Assembly: GCA_945860165.1 (NCBI GenBank)
Contig: CAMAPL010000013.1
Coordinates: 1 to 64,000, forward strand
Length of the DNA: 64,000 nucleotides
From: Rhizobium sp. Q54
GTDB taxonomy: Bacteria > Pseudomonadota > Alphaproteobacteria > Micropepsales > Micropepsaceae
Direction: 5' to 3'
The notes under the pieces are model-generated. The model did no database searches, had not been told where the DNA came from, and saw only the letters and a list, made by a program, of their open reading frames with translations. Position numbers and translations under genes: made by a program. Below, piece after piece: positions 1-7,837 of this stretch. Numbering within the stretch: the stretch's first letter is position 1; each line of letters starts with the position of its first letter.

Positions 1-31
1 TCGACCCTAACCTTGGCAAGGTTATGCTCTA
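1..31 (-). tRNA. 5'-truncated tRNA-Gly(GCC) fragment at integration junction (runs off left edge)
   Basis: On the minus strand these bases read TAGAGC (end of the D arm), then an anticodon arm with stem TAACC/GGTTA around the loop TTGCCAA, anticodon GCC, then the variable loop GGGTCGA. The rest of the T arm and acceptor stem would lie left of base 1. Identity to a tRNA stops at base 31: the expected D-loop complement ccaac is replaced by gtata, so the 5' half is missing. A tyrosine integrase starts 136 bp away. I infer the displaced 3' portion of a tRNA-Gly used as an attachment site; an intact copy is not in the window. Confidence 0.6.
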
Positions 32-126
32 GTATACAGGAATAACGTAAACACCCGACATCGCTACGATAAGCTATATATCAAAGGGACTATTGCCGCA
101 ACCAAACGACAGCCATATCCTATTGC

Positions 127-147
127 GGTGGGTACTTGGTGGGTACT
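127..147 (+). repeat. Tandem 10-bp direct repeat upstream of integrase
   Basis: GGTGGGTACT occurs at 127-136 and again at 138-147, an 11-bp period of about one helical turn, ending 19 bp before the integrase start codon. Short direct repeats in this position next to a tyrosine integrase and an attachment site are typical of arm-type integrase or excisionase binding sites. That role is inferred. Confidence 0.5.
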
Positions 148-166
148 CGTAGCTTTTGGGGGATTT

Positions 167-1438
167 ATGGCAGTCGTCAATTTAACAAAACGAACGACCG
201 ACAGCGCCGATCCCGAAGCCAAGCCGTACTACCTGTTCTGCGACAAGGTTTCGGGCTTCGGCCTTCGTGTAATGCCCACGGGCATTAAGACCTTCATATT
301 TCAATTTCGGGTTGGTCACGGCAGAAACGCCCTAAAGCAGCGCGCCGTCATAGGGCGCTACGGAAGCCCCTGGACAGTCGAGACTGCACGGCGCGAAGCG
401 CAGCGCCTCGGGGGCATTGCGTCCACTGGGACCGACCCAGCCGCCACTAGGATAGTTGAGGAGTCAGCTTCAAAGACCGTCGCCGAAGTCTGCGCGGAGT
501 ACCTCGCGGTAGCCGAAGCAGGTCAAATGATGGTCAGCAGAAAGCTTCGTTCTCATCCAAAAAGAGCCACGACAGTCATGGTGGACAGGGGCCGCATCCA
601 CCGGCACATCATCCCGCTCATTGGTAAAAAGTTGATGCAGGAACTTACTGAAAATGATGTTCAGCAAATGCTGTTCGACATTGCCTCCGGTAAGACCGCC
701 ACGGTTGAAAAAACTGGATCACGCGGGCTTGCCCGAGTAACGGGGGGGGAAACGGCGGCGACCAGAGCAGTGGGCCTTCTGGGAGGCATTTTTACGTGGG
801 CAATCAAAATAAAGAAGTGCTGCACCACAAATCCAGTCAAGGGCGTTCAGAAATATGAAGATCGCAAAAAAGAACGATTCCTTACCGCCGAAGAAACGGC
901 ACGACTGGGGACGGCGCTTAAAAACGCGTTAGCTGCCGAAAAAAACCCTTACGCCATCGCCGCCGTTCAGTTGTTACTTCTGACAGGCTGCCGGAAAATG
1001 GAAATCCTGTCCCTGAAATGGGAATGTGTCGATTTTGACCAAAGCTGTTTGCGCCTGCCGGATTCAAAGACGGGCCAAAAGAATGTCCAGTTAGGCGATA
1101 CGGCAGTTGCCCTACTAAAGAGCGTTCCACGACTTGCCAAAAATCCACATGTGTTCCCTAGCCGCGCTAAGAGCCATTATGTCGGATTGGCCAAATTCTT
1201 TGGTAACATCAAGGCGGACGCGAACCTGAAAGGTTTTCGCCTACACGACCTGCGCCACAGCTTTGCCAGCGCCGCCACCGAGAACGGCTTTAGCTTAAAA
1301 TATATTGGGACGCTGCTCGGCCACAAAGATAGCAAAACGACTGAACGGTATGCTCATCTAGGAGAGACGGCAGTAAAGACGGCAGCGGATAAAATCTCGC
1401 GCGGGATTGCGGCTTCATTGAATGGTCGCCGCAAATGA
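167..1438 (+). CDS. Tyrosine recombinase/integrase (P4-like, with arm-binding N-terminal domain)
   Basis: This site-specific recombinase would integrate and excise the element at the adjacent tRNA-Gly site. The N-terminal third contains GFGLRVMPTG, typical of the arm-DNA-binding domain of P4-type integrases. A central SAM-like core-binding domain follows, then the catalytic domain. The catalytic residues are visible: Arg about 275 in TGCRKMEIL, the box HDLRHSFAS (His about 360, Arg about 363), GTLLGHKDSKTTERYAHL, and the nucleophile Tyr about 395. Length (423 aa) is normal. An upstream in-frame GTG at 128 is possible, but the ATG at 167 follows GGGGGATTT and gives the usual N-terminus. It overlaps the next gene by ATGA. 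It appears intact. Confidence 0.93.
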   Translation: MAVVNLTKRTTDSADPEAKPYYLFCDKVSGFGLRVMPTGIKTFIFQFRVGHGRNALKQRAVIGRYGSPWTVETARREAQRLGGIASTGTDPAATRIVEESASKTVAEVCAEYLAVAEAGQMMVSRKLRSHPKRATTVMVDRGRIHRHIIPLIGKKLMQELTENDVQQMLFDIASGKTATVEKTGSRGLARVTGGETAATRAVGLLGGIFTWAIKIKKCCTTNPVKGVQKYEDRKKERFLTAEETARLGTALKNALAAEKNPYAIAAVQLLLLTGCRKMEILSLKWECVDFDQSCLRLPDSKTGQKNVQLGDTAVALLKSVPRLAKNPHVFPSRAKSHYVGLAKFFGNIKADANLKGFRLHDLRHSFASAATENGFSLKYIGTLLGHKDSKTTERYAHLGETAVKTAADKISRGIAASLNGRRK

Positions 1439-2040
1439 AGGCGCAAGATCACATCGAAGCAGCCCTTCAAGAGTTTGCCAAAGCCGAGAAGGCAAACGCG
1501 AAGGCTCAGTCAGAAAAGCAAAGGCGTTTGGCAGGGCGCCAGGCCTATGAGGCAATTGCGGCGATCTGCGAAGCCTATAGCTCCGACCCTTCAGGTCAGA
1601 CGAAATTCCCGCCCAAAATTGCCCAAGCTCTTGGGATTTTAGTTTCAAACGCCCTTGCTGGCCGCCCGACAAAGAGTTTTAGAGACCTGTTCGCTACCGG
1701 AAAAAAGAGCGCACCGCGCCTTAGCGCCTCGGAAATTAAAGTCATGAAGATTGCGCTCGCCTACTTGCAAGCCGTCAAAGAAGGGCTGGTCGACGACAAA
1801 ACTCCGGTGAAAACTGTAGCCACGTGGAATGCCGTTGCGGAACGAACGATTCATAGCTGGAAGAATAAGCTGGGAACGGCTGATATTGCTAAGGAGCTAT
1901 TTCCGGAGGCTGGCAAGGCTGACCGAGCCGAATTAATCGCAAGTCTAGCAAAGAAGTGCGGTGCGTTCGTTGCCCGTCACGGCCGTGGCTACGCAGCGTT
2001 AAATGCGCGAAAGTCTAAGTCTAGGTCGGAATCTAAGTAG
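1435..2040 (+). CDS. Unknown basic protein of the integrative element
   Basis: I do not recognise this 201-residue protein. Its start codon overlaps the integrase stop (ATGA), so the two are translationally coupled. The N-terminal 45 residues are Lys/Ala/Glu-rich and probably helical or coiled. The middle (about 110-155) contains KTVATWNAVAERTIHSWK, which looks like a helix-turn-helix of the kind found in small DNA-binding proteins. The C-terminus is Lys/Ser/Arg-rich. No signal peptide or membrane segment is present. Coupling to the integrase suggests a recombination accessory or regulatory role, but this is inference. It could equally be a cargo protein. Confidence 0.7.
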   Translation: MKAQDHIEAALQEFAKAEKANAKAQSEKQRRLAGRQAYEAIAAICEAYSSDPSGQTKFPPKIAQALGILVSNALAGRPTKSFRDLFATGKKSAPRLSASEIKVMKIALAYLQAVKEGLVDDKTPVKTVATWNAVAERTIHSWKNKLGTADIAKELFPEAGKADRAELIASLAKKCGAFVARHGRGYAALNARKSKSRSESK

Positions 2041-2123
2041 GCACTTCGCAGCATAGCAGCGCCTCTAGCCCCCGCTGCTACTCCATAGCCGTCGCGCTAA
2101 CGCGGCAGGGCCTTGGAGGCACC

Positions 2124-2333
2124 ATGAATATTTATTTGACGGAATCAGAAGTAGCGGAGCAACTCAAAGTCTGCAAAAGAACATTGCAGCGGTGGCGTCA
2201 GACGGGGCTTGGCTTGCCGTTCCGACGCTTCGGGGGCCTTGTGCGGTACGATCAGGCCGACATTGAAAGTTGGGCCGCCAAACAATCAGTCCTATCGACT
2301 ACCGAAGTGCGGCAGTCAGTTGGCCGCAAATGA
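2124..2333 (+). CDS. AlpA-like/MerR-type helix-turn-helix regulator (excisionase-like)
   Basis: A 69-residue protein with the pattern of the helix_turn_helix_17 family: LTESEVAEQLKVCKRTLQRWR, then FRRFGGLVRYDQADIESW. The tryptophan-containing recognition helix and the wing GxVRY are clear. Such proteins act as excisionases or as regulators of integrase and replication genes in phage satellites and genomic islands. A good ribosome binding site (GGAGG, 5 bp before the ATG) is present. The stop codon overlaps the start of the primase gene (ATGA at 2330-2333), so both are probably co-translated. Confidence 0.8.
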   Translation: MNIYLTESEVAEQLKVCKRTLQRWRQTGLGLPFRRFGGLVRYDQADIESWAAKQSVLSTTEVRQSVGRK

Positions 2334-4891
2334 GCGCCTCGGACCCGCGCAACGCTTTCAGCAGCGACAACACCGTGGCAGGTTCGCAATGGCGGCCATG
2401 GCACCAGAACACGGCGACAGTTTCCTCAGCCGAGCCATCTGAACCCGGTAAAGGCGGTAAAGGCGGTGATTTCCGGATAACGAACGCAGAATTCATCGCT
2501 GGGGTTTGCCCGAATCTGCCCGAAGGCGCCTTTGCCGCGGTGTGCTCGAAGAATGGCGACCCGAATATGGGCGGGTGGCCAGCCATTCGCGCCGATCTAG
2601 TGGCCAATAAACTTGCCGCCGAGAACAACAATTACCTGTGCTGTTCGAGCTTCTTTCCCGGCGATGACGGATCGTTTAAGGCGCGCAAAGCCCAATTTGC
2701 AGCCTACCATATCCTGATGCTGGACGACTTGGGCACCAAGGTGCCGCTGGAGCGTCTTGACGGTTTCGAGTTGTCATGGCTGATCGAGACAAGCCCCGGC
2801 AATCATCAAGGCGGAATCATCCTAGCCGAGCCGATAACCGATGGCCCAATAGCCGTTCGCCTTCTCAATGCGGTGATCGATGCCGGTCTTTGCGACGCGG
2901 GTGCGGCAGGCCCACTGAGCCGTTGGGCGCGATTGCCTGTGGCAGTCAACGGCAAGCAGAAACATGTCGGTGAGGATGGCTCGTTATTTCAATGCCGCCT
3001 GCTCGAATGGAACCCTGACAATCGTTACACCCCGCAGGAGATTGTGGATCGGCTGCAATTGGAACTCGCCCCAGCGGGGAGGCCGAAGAAAACGGGGAAA
3101 CCATCGGCGTCGTTTGATGGTGCTTCGCTCGGGATCGGAAATGATGCCGACGATGTTCTGACGCCCAAGGCGGCGGAAAACCCGGTCGTCGCGGCACTGA
3201 AGGTGCGCGGCTTTTATAAGACGCCGCTTGGCTCAGGTAAGCACGATATAACTTGTCCCTGGGTGCAGGAGCATACCGACGCCCTAGACACTGGCGCGGC
3301 CTATTTTGAGCCCGACGAGCTTTATCCCGTCGGGGGCTTTTGCTGCCAGCACTCGCACCGCGATAAGTACCACATCCGTGCGCTGCTCGAATTTCTCGGT
3401 GTGCGCAACGCAGAGGCCCGGCACAAAGCTCTAATCCGCGTGATGGCGGGGGACCTGCACCGCGTCGTGGATGCGGCGGAAAAGGAACTGGCGGGCCGTG
3501 GGCATCATTATCAGACAGGCGGTCTGATTGTTTCCATCTCGTCCAATCCTACCAGTGGTGATCCGTCGATTGTGCCGACCAGCGCACCGGCGTTAACGCG
3601 CGAACTCTCGGTCGCGGCGACATGGGAGAGGTATGACGGGCGCAAGGAAGCCTGGGTCCGTTGTGATCCTCCTTCGCGCCACACGGCTATTCTCTACGAC
3701 GCGCAGAACTTTCGCCACCTGTTGCCACTGGCTGGCTTGGCGCGGCAACCGTATTTTCGTGAAACTGACGGGGAACTGGTCATGCGGCCGGGCTATGACA
3801 AGGTGGCCCACCGTTTCGGTGTGTTCGCCCCGAAAGAGTTTGTAATCCCTGACGCGACGCTTGAAGCAGCGCGGTCGGCGCTCGCCTTGCTCGAAGACTT
3901 GCTCACCGAGTTTCACTTCGTGGCCACCACCGATAAGGCGGCGGCTCTGGCGGCGATCTTCACCGCCGTGGTGCGCCCGACGCTGCGACATGCACCAGGG
4001 TTCCACGTCCGCGCGCCGGTATTCGGTTCCGGCAAGACCTATCTGTGCGAACTGATTGGCGCCTTCGCCGGGCCGGGCGGAAACGCCAAGGTGAGCTATC
4101 CGACGACTTCGGAAGAGGCAACTAAGGTCATTCTGGCACTGTTGCTGACCAGCCCCGCGTGCGTCGAGTTCGACGACATGGATACTGACTGGACACCACA
4201 CGGCATCATTAAGAGAATGCTGACGGCCGAACACATCACAGATCGCATTCTGGGCGTGAGCAAGACGGCGACGGTCAGCACCCGCACCCTGTTTCTTGGT
4301 TCTGGGAATAACGTCGGTCCAATACGCGATCTGCTTCGCCGCGTGTTAACGATCCACATCGACCCACGATGCGCGACACCGGCGACGATTAATTACAAAG
4401 GTTCCCCGGTTGATAAGGTGCGCGGGAACCGTGGCGTATATGTAGCGGCGGTGTTGACGATCATCCGAGCATGGCGGCGGGCGGGTTCGCCTCGTGCTGA
4501 GGTGGACAGCATTGCCACTTACAGCGACGCCTGGTCCGACTATTGCCGGCATCCACTGATGTGGCTCGGACACCCAGACCCCGCGACGGCGTTGCTAGAC
4601 CAGGTGCGTCATGACCCTGATGGCGATGCTCTTAATGGTCTGATGTGCGAATGGCATGCCGCGTTCGGGTCAGCCGCGACCACTGTGCGTAAGGCGGTCG
4701 AAGCTGCACATTATAACCACCCCGCGTTACTTGATGCGATGCGCGAATTCCCAGTCGAAGAACGCGGCGAGATCAATCGCTCGAAGCTCGGCTGGCTGTT
4801 GAAGAAGAATGCCAACCGAATCGTAGGTGGCTTTGAGTTCCAGCAGGCAGTAGCGGACGGGCGTGTCGCATGGCGCGTGGTGGCGGCTTGA
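2330..4891 (+). CDS. Putative primase/helicase replication protein of the element
   Basis: An 853-residue protein. The N-terminal part (about 30-260) resembles RepB-like/archaeo-eukaryotic-type primases: an acidic YHILMLDDLG strand and a later SRWARLPVAVNGK segment. The middle has a Cys/His cluster (CPW, then GGFCCQHSH) like a zinc-binding module. The C-terminal half contains a P-loop (FGSGKTYLCELIGAF), an acidic Walker-B-like strand (CVEFDDMD) and a sensor-like TLFLGSGNN, as in SF3 or AAA+ helicases of phage and satellite replication proteins. The start is set at the ATG in the ATGA overlap with the preceding gene, not the in-frame upstream codon at 2270. A low-complexity PGKGGKGG linker lies near residue 40. 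The exact family is uncertain. Confidence 0.72.
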   Translation: MSASDPRNAFSSDNTVAGSQWRPWHQNTATVSSAEPSEPGKGGKGGDFRITNAEFIAGVCPNLPEGAFAAVCSKNGDPNMGGWPAIRADLVANKLAAENNNYLCCSSFFPGDDGSFKARKAQFAAYHILMLDDLGTKVPLERLDGFELSWLIETSPGNHQGGIILAEPITDGPIAVRLLNAVIDAGLCDAGAAGPLSRWARLPVAVNGKQKHVGEDGSLFQCRLLEWNPDNRYTPQEIVDRLQLELAPAGRPKKTGKPSASFDGASLGIGNDADDVLTPKAAENPVVAALKVRGFYKTPLGSGKHDITCPWVQEHTDALDTGAAYFEPDELYPVGGFCCQHSHRDKYHIRALLEFLGVRNAEARHKALIRVMAGDLHRVVDAAEKELAGRGHHYQTGGLIVSISSNPTSGDPSIVPTSAPALTRELSVAATWERYDGRKEAWVRCDPPSRHTAILYDAQNFRHLLPLAGLARQPYFRETDGELVMRPGYDKVAHRFGVFAPKEFVIPDATLEAARSALALLEDLLTEFHFVATTDKAAALAAIFTAVVRPTLRHAPGFHVRAPVFGSGKTYLCELIGAFAGPGGNAKVSYPTTSEEATKVILALLLTSPACVEFDDMDTDWTPHGIIKRMLTAEHITDRILGVSKTATVSTRTLFLGSGNNVGPIRDLLRRVLTIHIDPRCATPATINYKGSPVDKVRGNRGVYVAAVLTIIRAWRRAGSPRAEVDSIATYSDAWSDYCRHPLMWLGHPDPATALLDQVRHDPDGDALNGLMCEWHAAFGSAATTVRKAVEAAHYNHPALLDAMREFPVEERGEINRSKLGWLLKKNANRIVGGFEFQQAVADGRVAWRVVAA
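2445..2468 (+). repeat. Short GGTAAAGGC repeat inside primase 5' end
   Basis: CGGTAAAGG is repeated in tandem (9-bp period) and encodes PGKGGKGG. A similar unit in inverted orientation lies just after the primase stop codon at 4894-4917. The pair brackets the replication gene. This may be simple codon repetition, or iteron-like DNA. Confidence 0.4.
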
Positions 4892-5064
4892 ACACCGGCT
4901 TTACCGGCTTTACCGCCTTATGCCGCCCTGGCTGAGAAAAGTGTCGCCCCCCCCCGACCAGCCCCGCCACAGCCATCCCCAGCCCCGCCTCACATCCGCC
5001 CGGCTAGGCAGGGATTCAGCCGGGGCAAATGGCCGTCAGCGGACGCGCTAGAGTCTGTGGCCAC
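4892..5064. other. Intergenic region between convergent primase and autotransporter genes
   Basis: No gene is seen. It begins with the tandem ACCGGCTTT unit (4894-4917). It also contains a run of ten C at 4949-4958 and a hairpin CCCGGCT (4999-5005)/AGCCGGG (5018-5024) without a T tract, which may help end transcription of one or both convergent genes. Confidence 0.4.
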
Positions 5065-7767
5065 CTACCAGCGATAGGCGACGTTACCCGTTCCTTGGAG
5101 GATGGTCGTCCCTGAGCCGACCTGACTGTCTAGGCGAACGCCGAAGGACAGCCCCGTGGCTTTCTGCGCCTGAAGGTTAAGGCCGAGGACTGCCGTGTCG
5201 TTGGCGGGCTTGATGCCGTTAAGCAGGAAGCTGGAGCCGCTAAGCGACTGGAACGAGACCGTGCTGACCGGGCTGTAGCCCAGCTGATGGGACCAGCCGA
5301 TGGTTCCCTGCGCTGACAGGGTCGAGCCGTCGTCTAGCTGGAAGCTACGCTCAAGGCGAGCTCCAGCCTCGAAATAGCTCAAGGTGTTATTCTGGGACAG
5401 GTAGGACAACGCGAAGCTAGATGTACCAGACTGCACAGTCTCCACGTATGCGGGCGTGACGATGTTCTGGAGCGATCCGGCCAGATAGGGCGTCAGGCCG
5501 AACTGATCTTCGACGCTAAAGCGGTAGCCGCCTTCGACACGTCCGCCGAACTCATTGGCCGTAACGTCGCCCGACAGGACGTCGGTGCCTGCGACTGTGA
5601 CGGTGCGAGTGGTTGTGACGTCAAGGTTGCCATAGCCCAGAGAAGCCGAGACGTAGCCATGGTCCATAATGGTCTTATGGGCATAGATACCTAGCAAGAC
5701 GTCCCGGCTTGTGCCGGTGCCATTGCCAGACGAGAAGGACTGCTGACCGATGGCAATGCTGCCTCCAAAAGCGCCAGAGCCGTCTACTGCGTTCTTCTGA
5801 CCGCCCACCGCGAGCCCGACATTGCTGCCTGACAAGCTGGCTGCGCCGGTTGTGACGTTGGCGGATATGCCGGTATGGCCGCCATAAACTGTGCCCCAGA
5901 CGCGTGAGGTTGCGCCCTGATCAGGAGCGCCCTGTGCCATCATGGTCTTCAGGAAAGGGGTAAAGCTCTGCGTCACAGAGGTGGCTAGGTTGGTTCCAAC
6001 TTGACCTTGCGCCTGTGTGATCGAGTCAGCGAGTGCAGCGCCTGTCTGGCTATAGAGCGCCAGCATGCCTGTGCTTGGTATACCGCCAGCGGTCACAGCC
6101 GCATCAATAGCCGTTGCCGTATTGGTCAGGTTCGACGCAGAGCCGGTGACCGTGCCGGTGGTGGGCATCGCCCAAGTTGTTGCCGTATTAGTCAGGTTCG
6201 ACGCAGAGCCGGTGGGCAGCAATGGCGTCAGGTTTTTCGTTACAAGGTTCAAGTAAACGGAATTGCTCGTATAGCTGAGATTGTCGGTTAGGTAGACCGG
6301 AAGGGCCCCAGCGTGGGTGAGTGATGCGAAGGAGCCGGTCACAAGGCCAGTTGATTCAACAATCGCAAACTTCTGGCCAACTGTATAATTACCCGCTGCA
6401 AAGGTTGCCGTGACCGCGCCGTTAACATTGGCTGATCCAGATGCAATCGCCTTGCTGGCTGCAGTCGGTGTAACTGCCACAGCGTAATTGGCCCCCGCCA
6501 GCATCGTCAGGTCCCCAGAGACGTTCAGGGTGCCGAGCGCACCATTAATACCGGGCGACAATGTTGAGCCGCTGGCAATCGTCGTGGTTCCAACCGTACC
6601 CGTACCCTGCAGCGTGCCGCTCGTAACTGTGACAGCGCCAATCTTGCCCGTAACGGCGAGCGTTCCGCCGGAAACGGTCGTGCCGCCGGTGTAGGTGTTC
6701 GCACCAGTGAGCGTGAGCGTACCGGCGCCTGACTTGGTCACTGAGCCAACCACATAGTCGGGTAAGCCCACTATGTCGGACGATAATTCTATAAGTCGTG
6801 TCAAAGTCTGGGCGGAGCCAGTCGGCGTGTTGAGCGTCAGGGGACCCAAGAAATCGACCGTGCCGGTAACTACGGCGCCAGCATTGAGGGTGATGGTGGT
6901 ATTGCCAAGAGCGAGAATGGCATGGCCGGAGGTCGCGCTCACCACTGCGGTTGACAGAAGATTAATATCTGAAGTCGAACTGGCGCCTCCCCAAACCCAA
7001 ATACCTGCGGCAGGTAAAATATTCTCTCCACCAAAAAAAGGTGAAGAAGCCCCCCCCGTAACCGGGCCGGAAACTGTCACTGATGTTGTAGTACCGTTCA
7101 GGTTTATCGCAAAAATGCCGAGGCCGTTTGTCGCAGTCACAGTACCGGTTGAGGTTATGCTCAGCGCGCCAGTGTTCTGGGCACCAATGCCGAGATAACT
7201 GCCAGTGGCATTGTTCGAAGTGACCGTGAGGTCAGTGCCACTATAGTTGACGGCTAAAATGCCGAAGGCGTTTGTCCCAGTCGCAGTACCGGTTGAGGTT
7301 ATGCTCAGCGCGCCAGTGCCAGCGTTCTGGGCAACAATGCCGTAACCACCGCCAGTGACATTGTTTGAGGTGAGCGTGAGGTTAGTGCCTGTAGAACTGT
7401 TGTAGGCACCAATGCCGGAGCCGTTTGTCCCAGTCGCAGTACCGGTTGAGGTTATGCTCAGCGCGCCTGCGCCAGCGTTGATGGCAGAAATACCTCCATC
7501 AGCGCCATTTATCACCGATTGGTAGTTGTCGGTGAAGATAAGGCTATTCGTACTAGTAAGATTTATACCATTTCCGGTTAGCGTTGTGACGCTGAAGGTT
7601 GCATCTGTGGCAACGTTCAGGTCCGCAGCTGAGAATGTTTGGGTGACGGTTTGTGCCCCGGACAGTGTCTGGGCCAGAGCCGGTGCTGCAATGCTTAGGG
7701 CAGCAAGTGATGCGCCACCAAGAAAAACCACTAGAAGGCGGGTCAAGGATTTCGGGCTGTGTGTCAT
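5065..7767 (-). CDS. Autotransporter adhesin with repeat passenger and C-terminal beta-barrel
   Basis: A 900-residue type Va secretion protein. The start is at MTHSPKSL, preceded by AAGGAG seven bases upstream; in-frame codons further upstream lack a binding site. A signal peptide occupies residues 1 to about 32 (LLVVFLGGASLAAL, cleavage near APALAQ). The passenger is Gly/Thr/Ser/Asn-rich with imperfect repeats of the type ALSITSTGTATGTNG. It then has an autotransporter-associated beta-strand repeat (KSGAGTLTLTGANTYTGGTT). The last 270 or so residues are a beta-barrel domain from RVWGTVYGG to the terminal aromatic NVAYRW, the signal for outer-membrane insertion. No protease or lipase motif is seen, so adhesion or aggregation is the likely role. 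It is possibly cargo of the neighbouring element. Confidence 0.88.
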   Translation of the reverse strand: MTHSPKSLTRLLVVFLGGASLAALSIAAPALAQTLSGAQTVTQTFSAADLNVATDATFSVTTLTGNGINLTSTNSLIFTDNYQSVINGADGGISAINAGAGALSITSTGTATGTNGSGIGAYNSSTGTNLTLTSNNVTGGGYGIVAQNAGTGALSITSTGTATGTNAFGILAVNYSGTDLTVTSNNATGSYLGIGAQNTGALSITSTGTVTATNGLGIFAINLNGTTTSVTVSGPVTGGASSPFFGGENILPAAGIWVWGGASSTSDINLLSTAVVSATSGHAILALGNTTITLNAGAVVTGTVDFLGPLTLNTPTGSAQTLTRLIELSSDIVGLPDYVVGSVTKSGAGTLTLTGANTYTGGTTVSGGTLAVTGKIGAVTVTSGTLQGTGTVGTTTIASGSTLSPGINGALGTLNVSGDLTMLAGANYAVAVTPTAASKAIASGSANVNGAVTATFAAGNYTVGQKFAIVESTGLVTGSFASLTHAGALPVYLTDNLSYTSNSVYLNLVTKNLTPLLPTGSASNLTNTATTWAMPTTGTVTGSASNLTNTATAIDAAVTAGGIPSTGMLALYSQTGAALADSITQAQGQVGTNLATSVTQSFTPFLKTMMAQGAPDQGATSRVWGTVYGGHTGISANVTTGAASLSGSNVGLAVGGQKNAVDGSGAFGGSIAIGQQSFSSGNGTGTSRDVLLGIYAHKTIMDHGYVSASLGYGNLDVTTTRTVTVAGTDVLSGDVTANEFGGRVEGGYRFSVEDQFGLTPYLAGSLQNIVTPAYVETVQSGTSSFALSYLSQNNTLSYFEAGARLERSFQLDDGSTLSAQGTIGWSHQLGYSPVSTVSFQSLSGSSFLLNGIKPANDTAVLGLNLQAQKATGLSFGVRLDSQVGSGTTILQGTGNVAYRW
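6113..6214 (-). repeat. 66-bp-period direct repeat within the autotransporter gene
   Basis: A nearly identical 36-bp block occurs at 6113-6148 and 6179-6214 and encodes GSASNLTNTAT twice, in the linker between passenger and barrel. The near-perfect DNA identity suggests a recent duplication or slippage event. Confidence 0.75.
7141..7467 (-). repeat. Three tandem passenger repeats in the autotransporter gene
   Basis: An almost identical 30-bp core occurs at 7141-7170, 7285-7314 and 7438-7467 (spacings about 144 and 153 bp, or 48 and 51 codons). Each copy encodes GALSIT(S)TGT followed by a variable strand. In-frame recombination among the copies could change passenger length. Confidence 0.75.
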
Positions 7768-7807
7768 GGCGGCGCTCCTTGCAAAGGAAGCCTCCAATCA
7801 GCAGGTG

Positions 7808-7837
7808 GTATCCGATATGGATACTTTTAAGGTATCC
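7808..7837 (-). promoter_or_regulatory. Palindrome upstream of the autotransporter gene (candidate operator)
   Basis: GTATCC (7808-7813), five bases, then GGATAC (7819-7824), with a third half-site GGTATCC at 7831-7837. It lies about 40 to 70 bp upstream of the autotransporter start codon, the right place for a regulator overlapping the promoter. No cognate regulator is identified. Confidence 0.4.

Larger units (their letters stand above)
32..4891. mobile_element. Integrative element (integrase, unknown ORF, AlpA-like, primase)
   Basis: Four plus-strand genes run from the truncated tRNA-Gly: integrase, an unknown basic protein, a small helix-turn-helix protein and a primase/helicase-like protein. 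The first two overlap by 4 bp and the last two overlap by 4 bp. This is the core set of a P4-like or phage-satellite element. The DNA looks more A/T-rich, with more AAA and TTT codons, than the core chromosome beyond 8.3 kb. The right end is not defined: no second copy of the tRNA-Gly sequence is visible before tRNA-Lys, so the element may also include the autotransporter and the skewed DNA up to about 8250, or its right attachment site may be lost. Confidence 0.6.
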
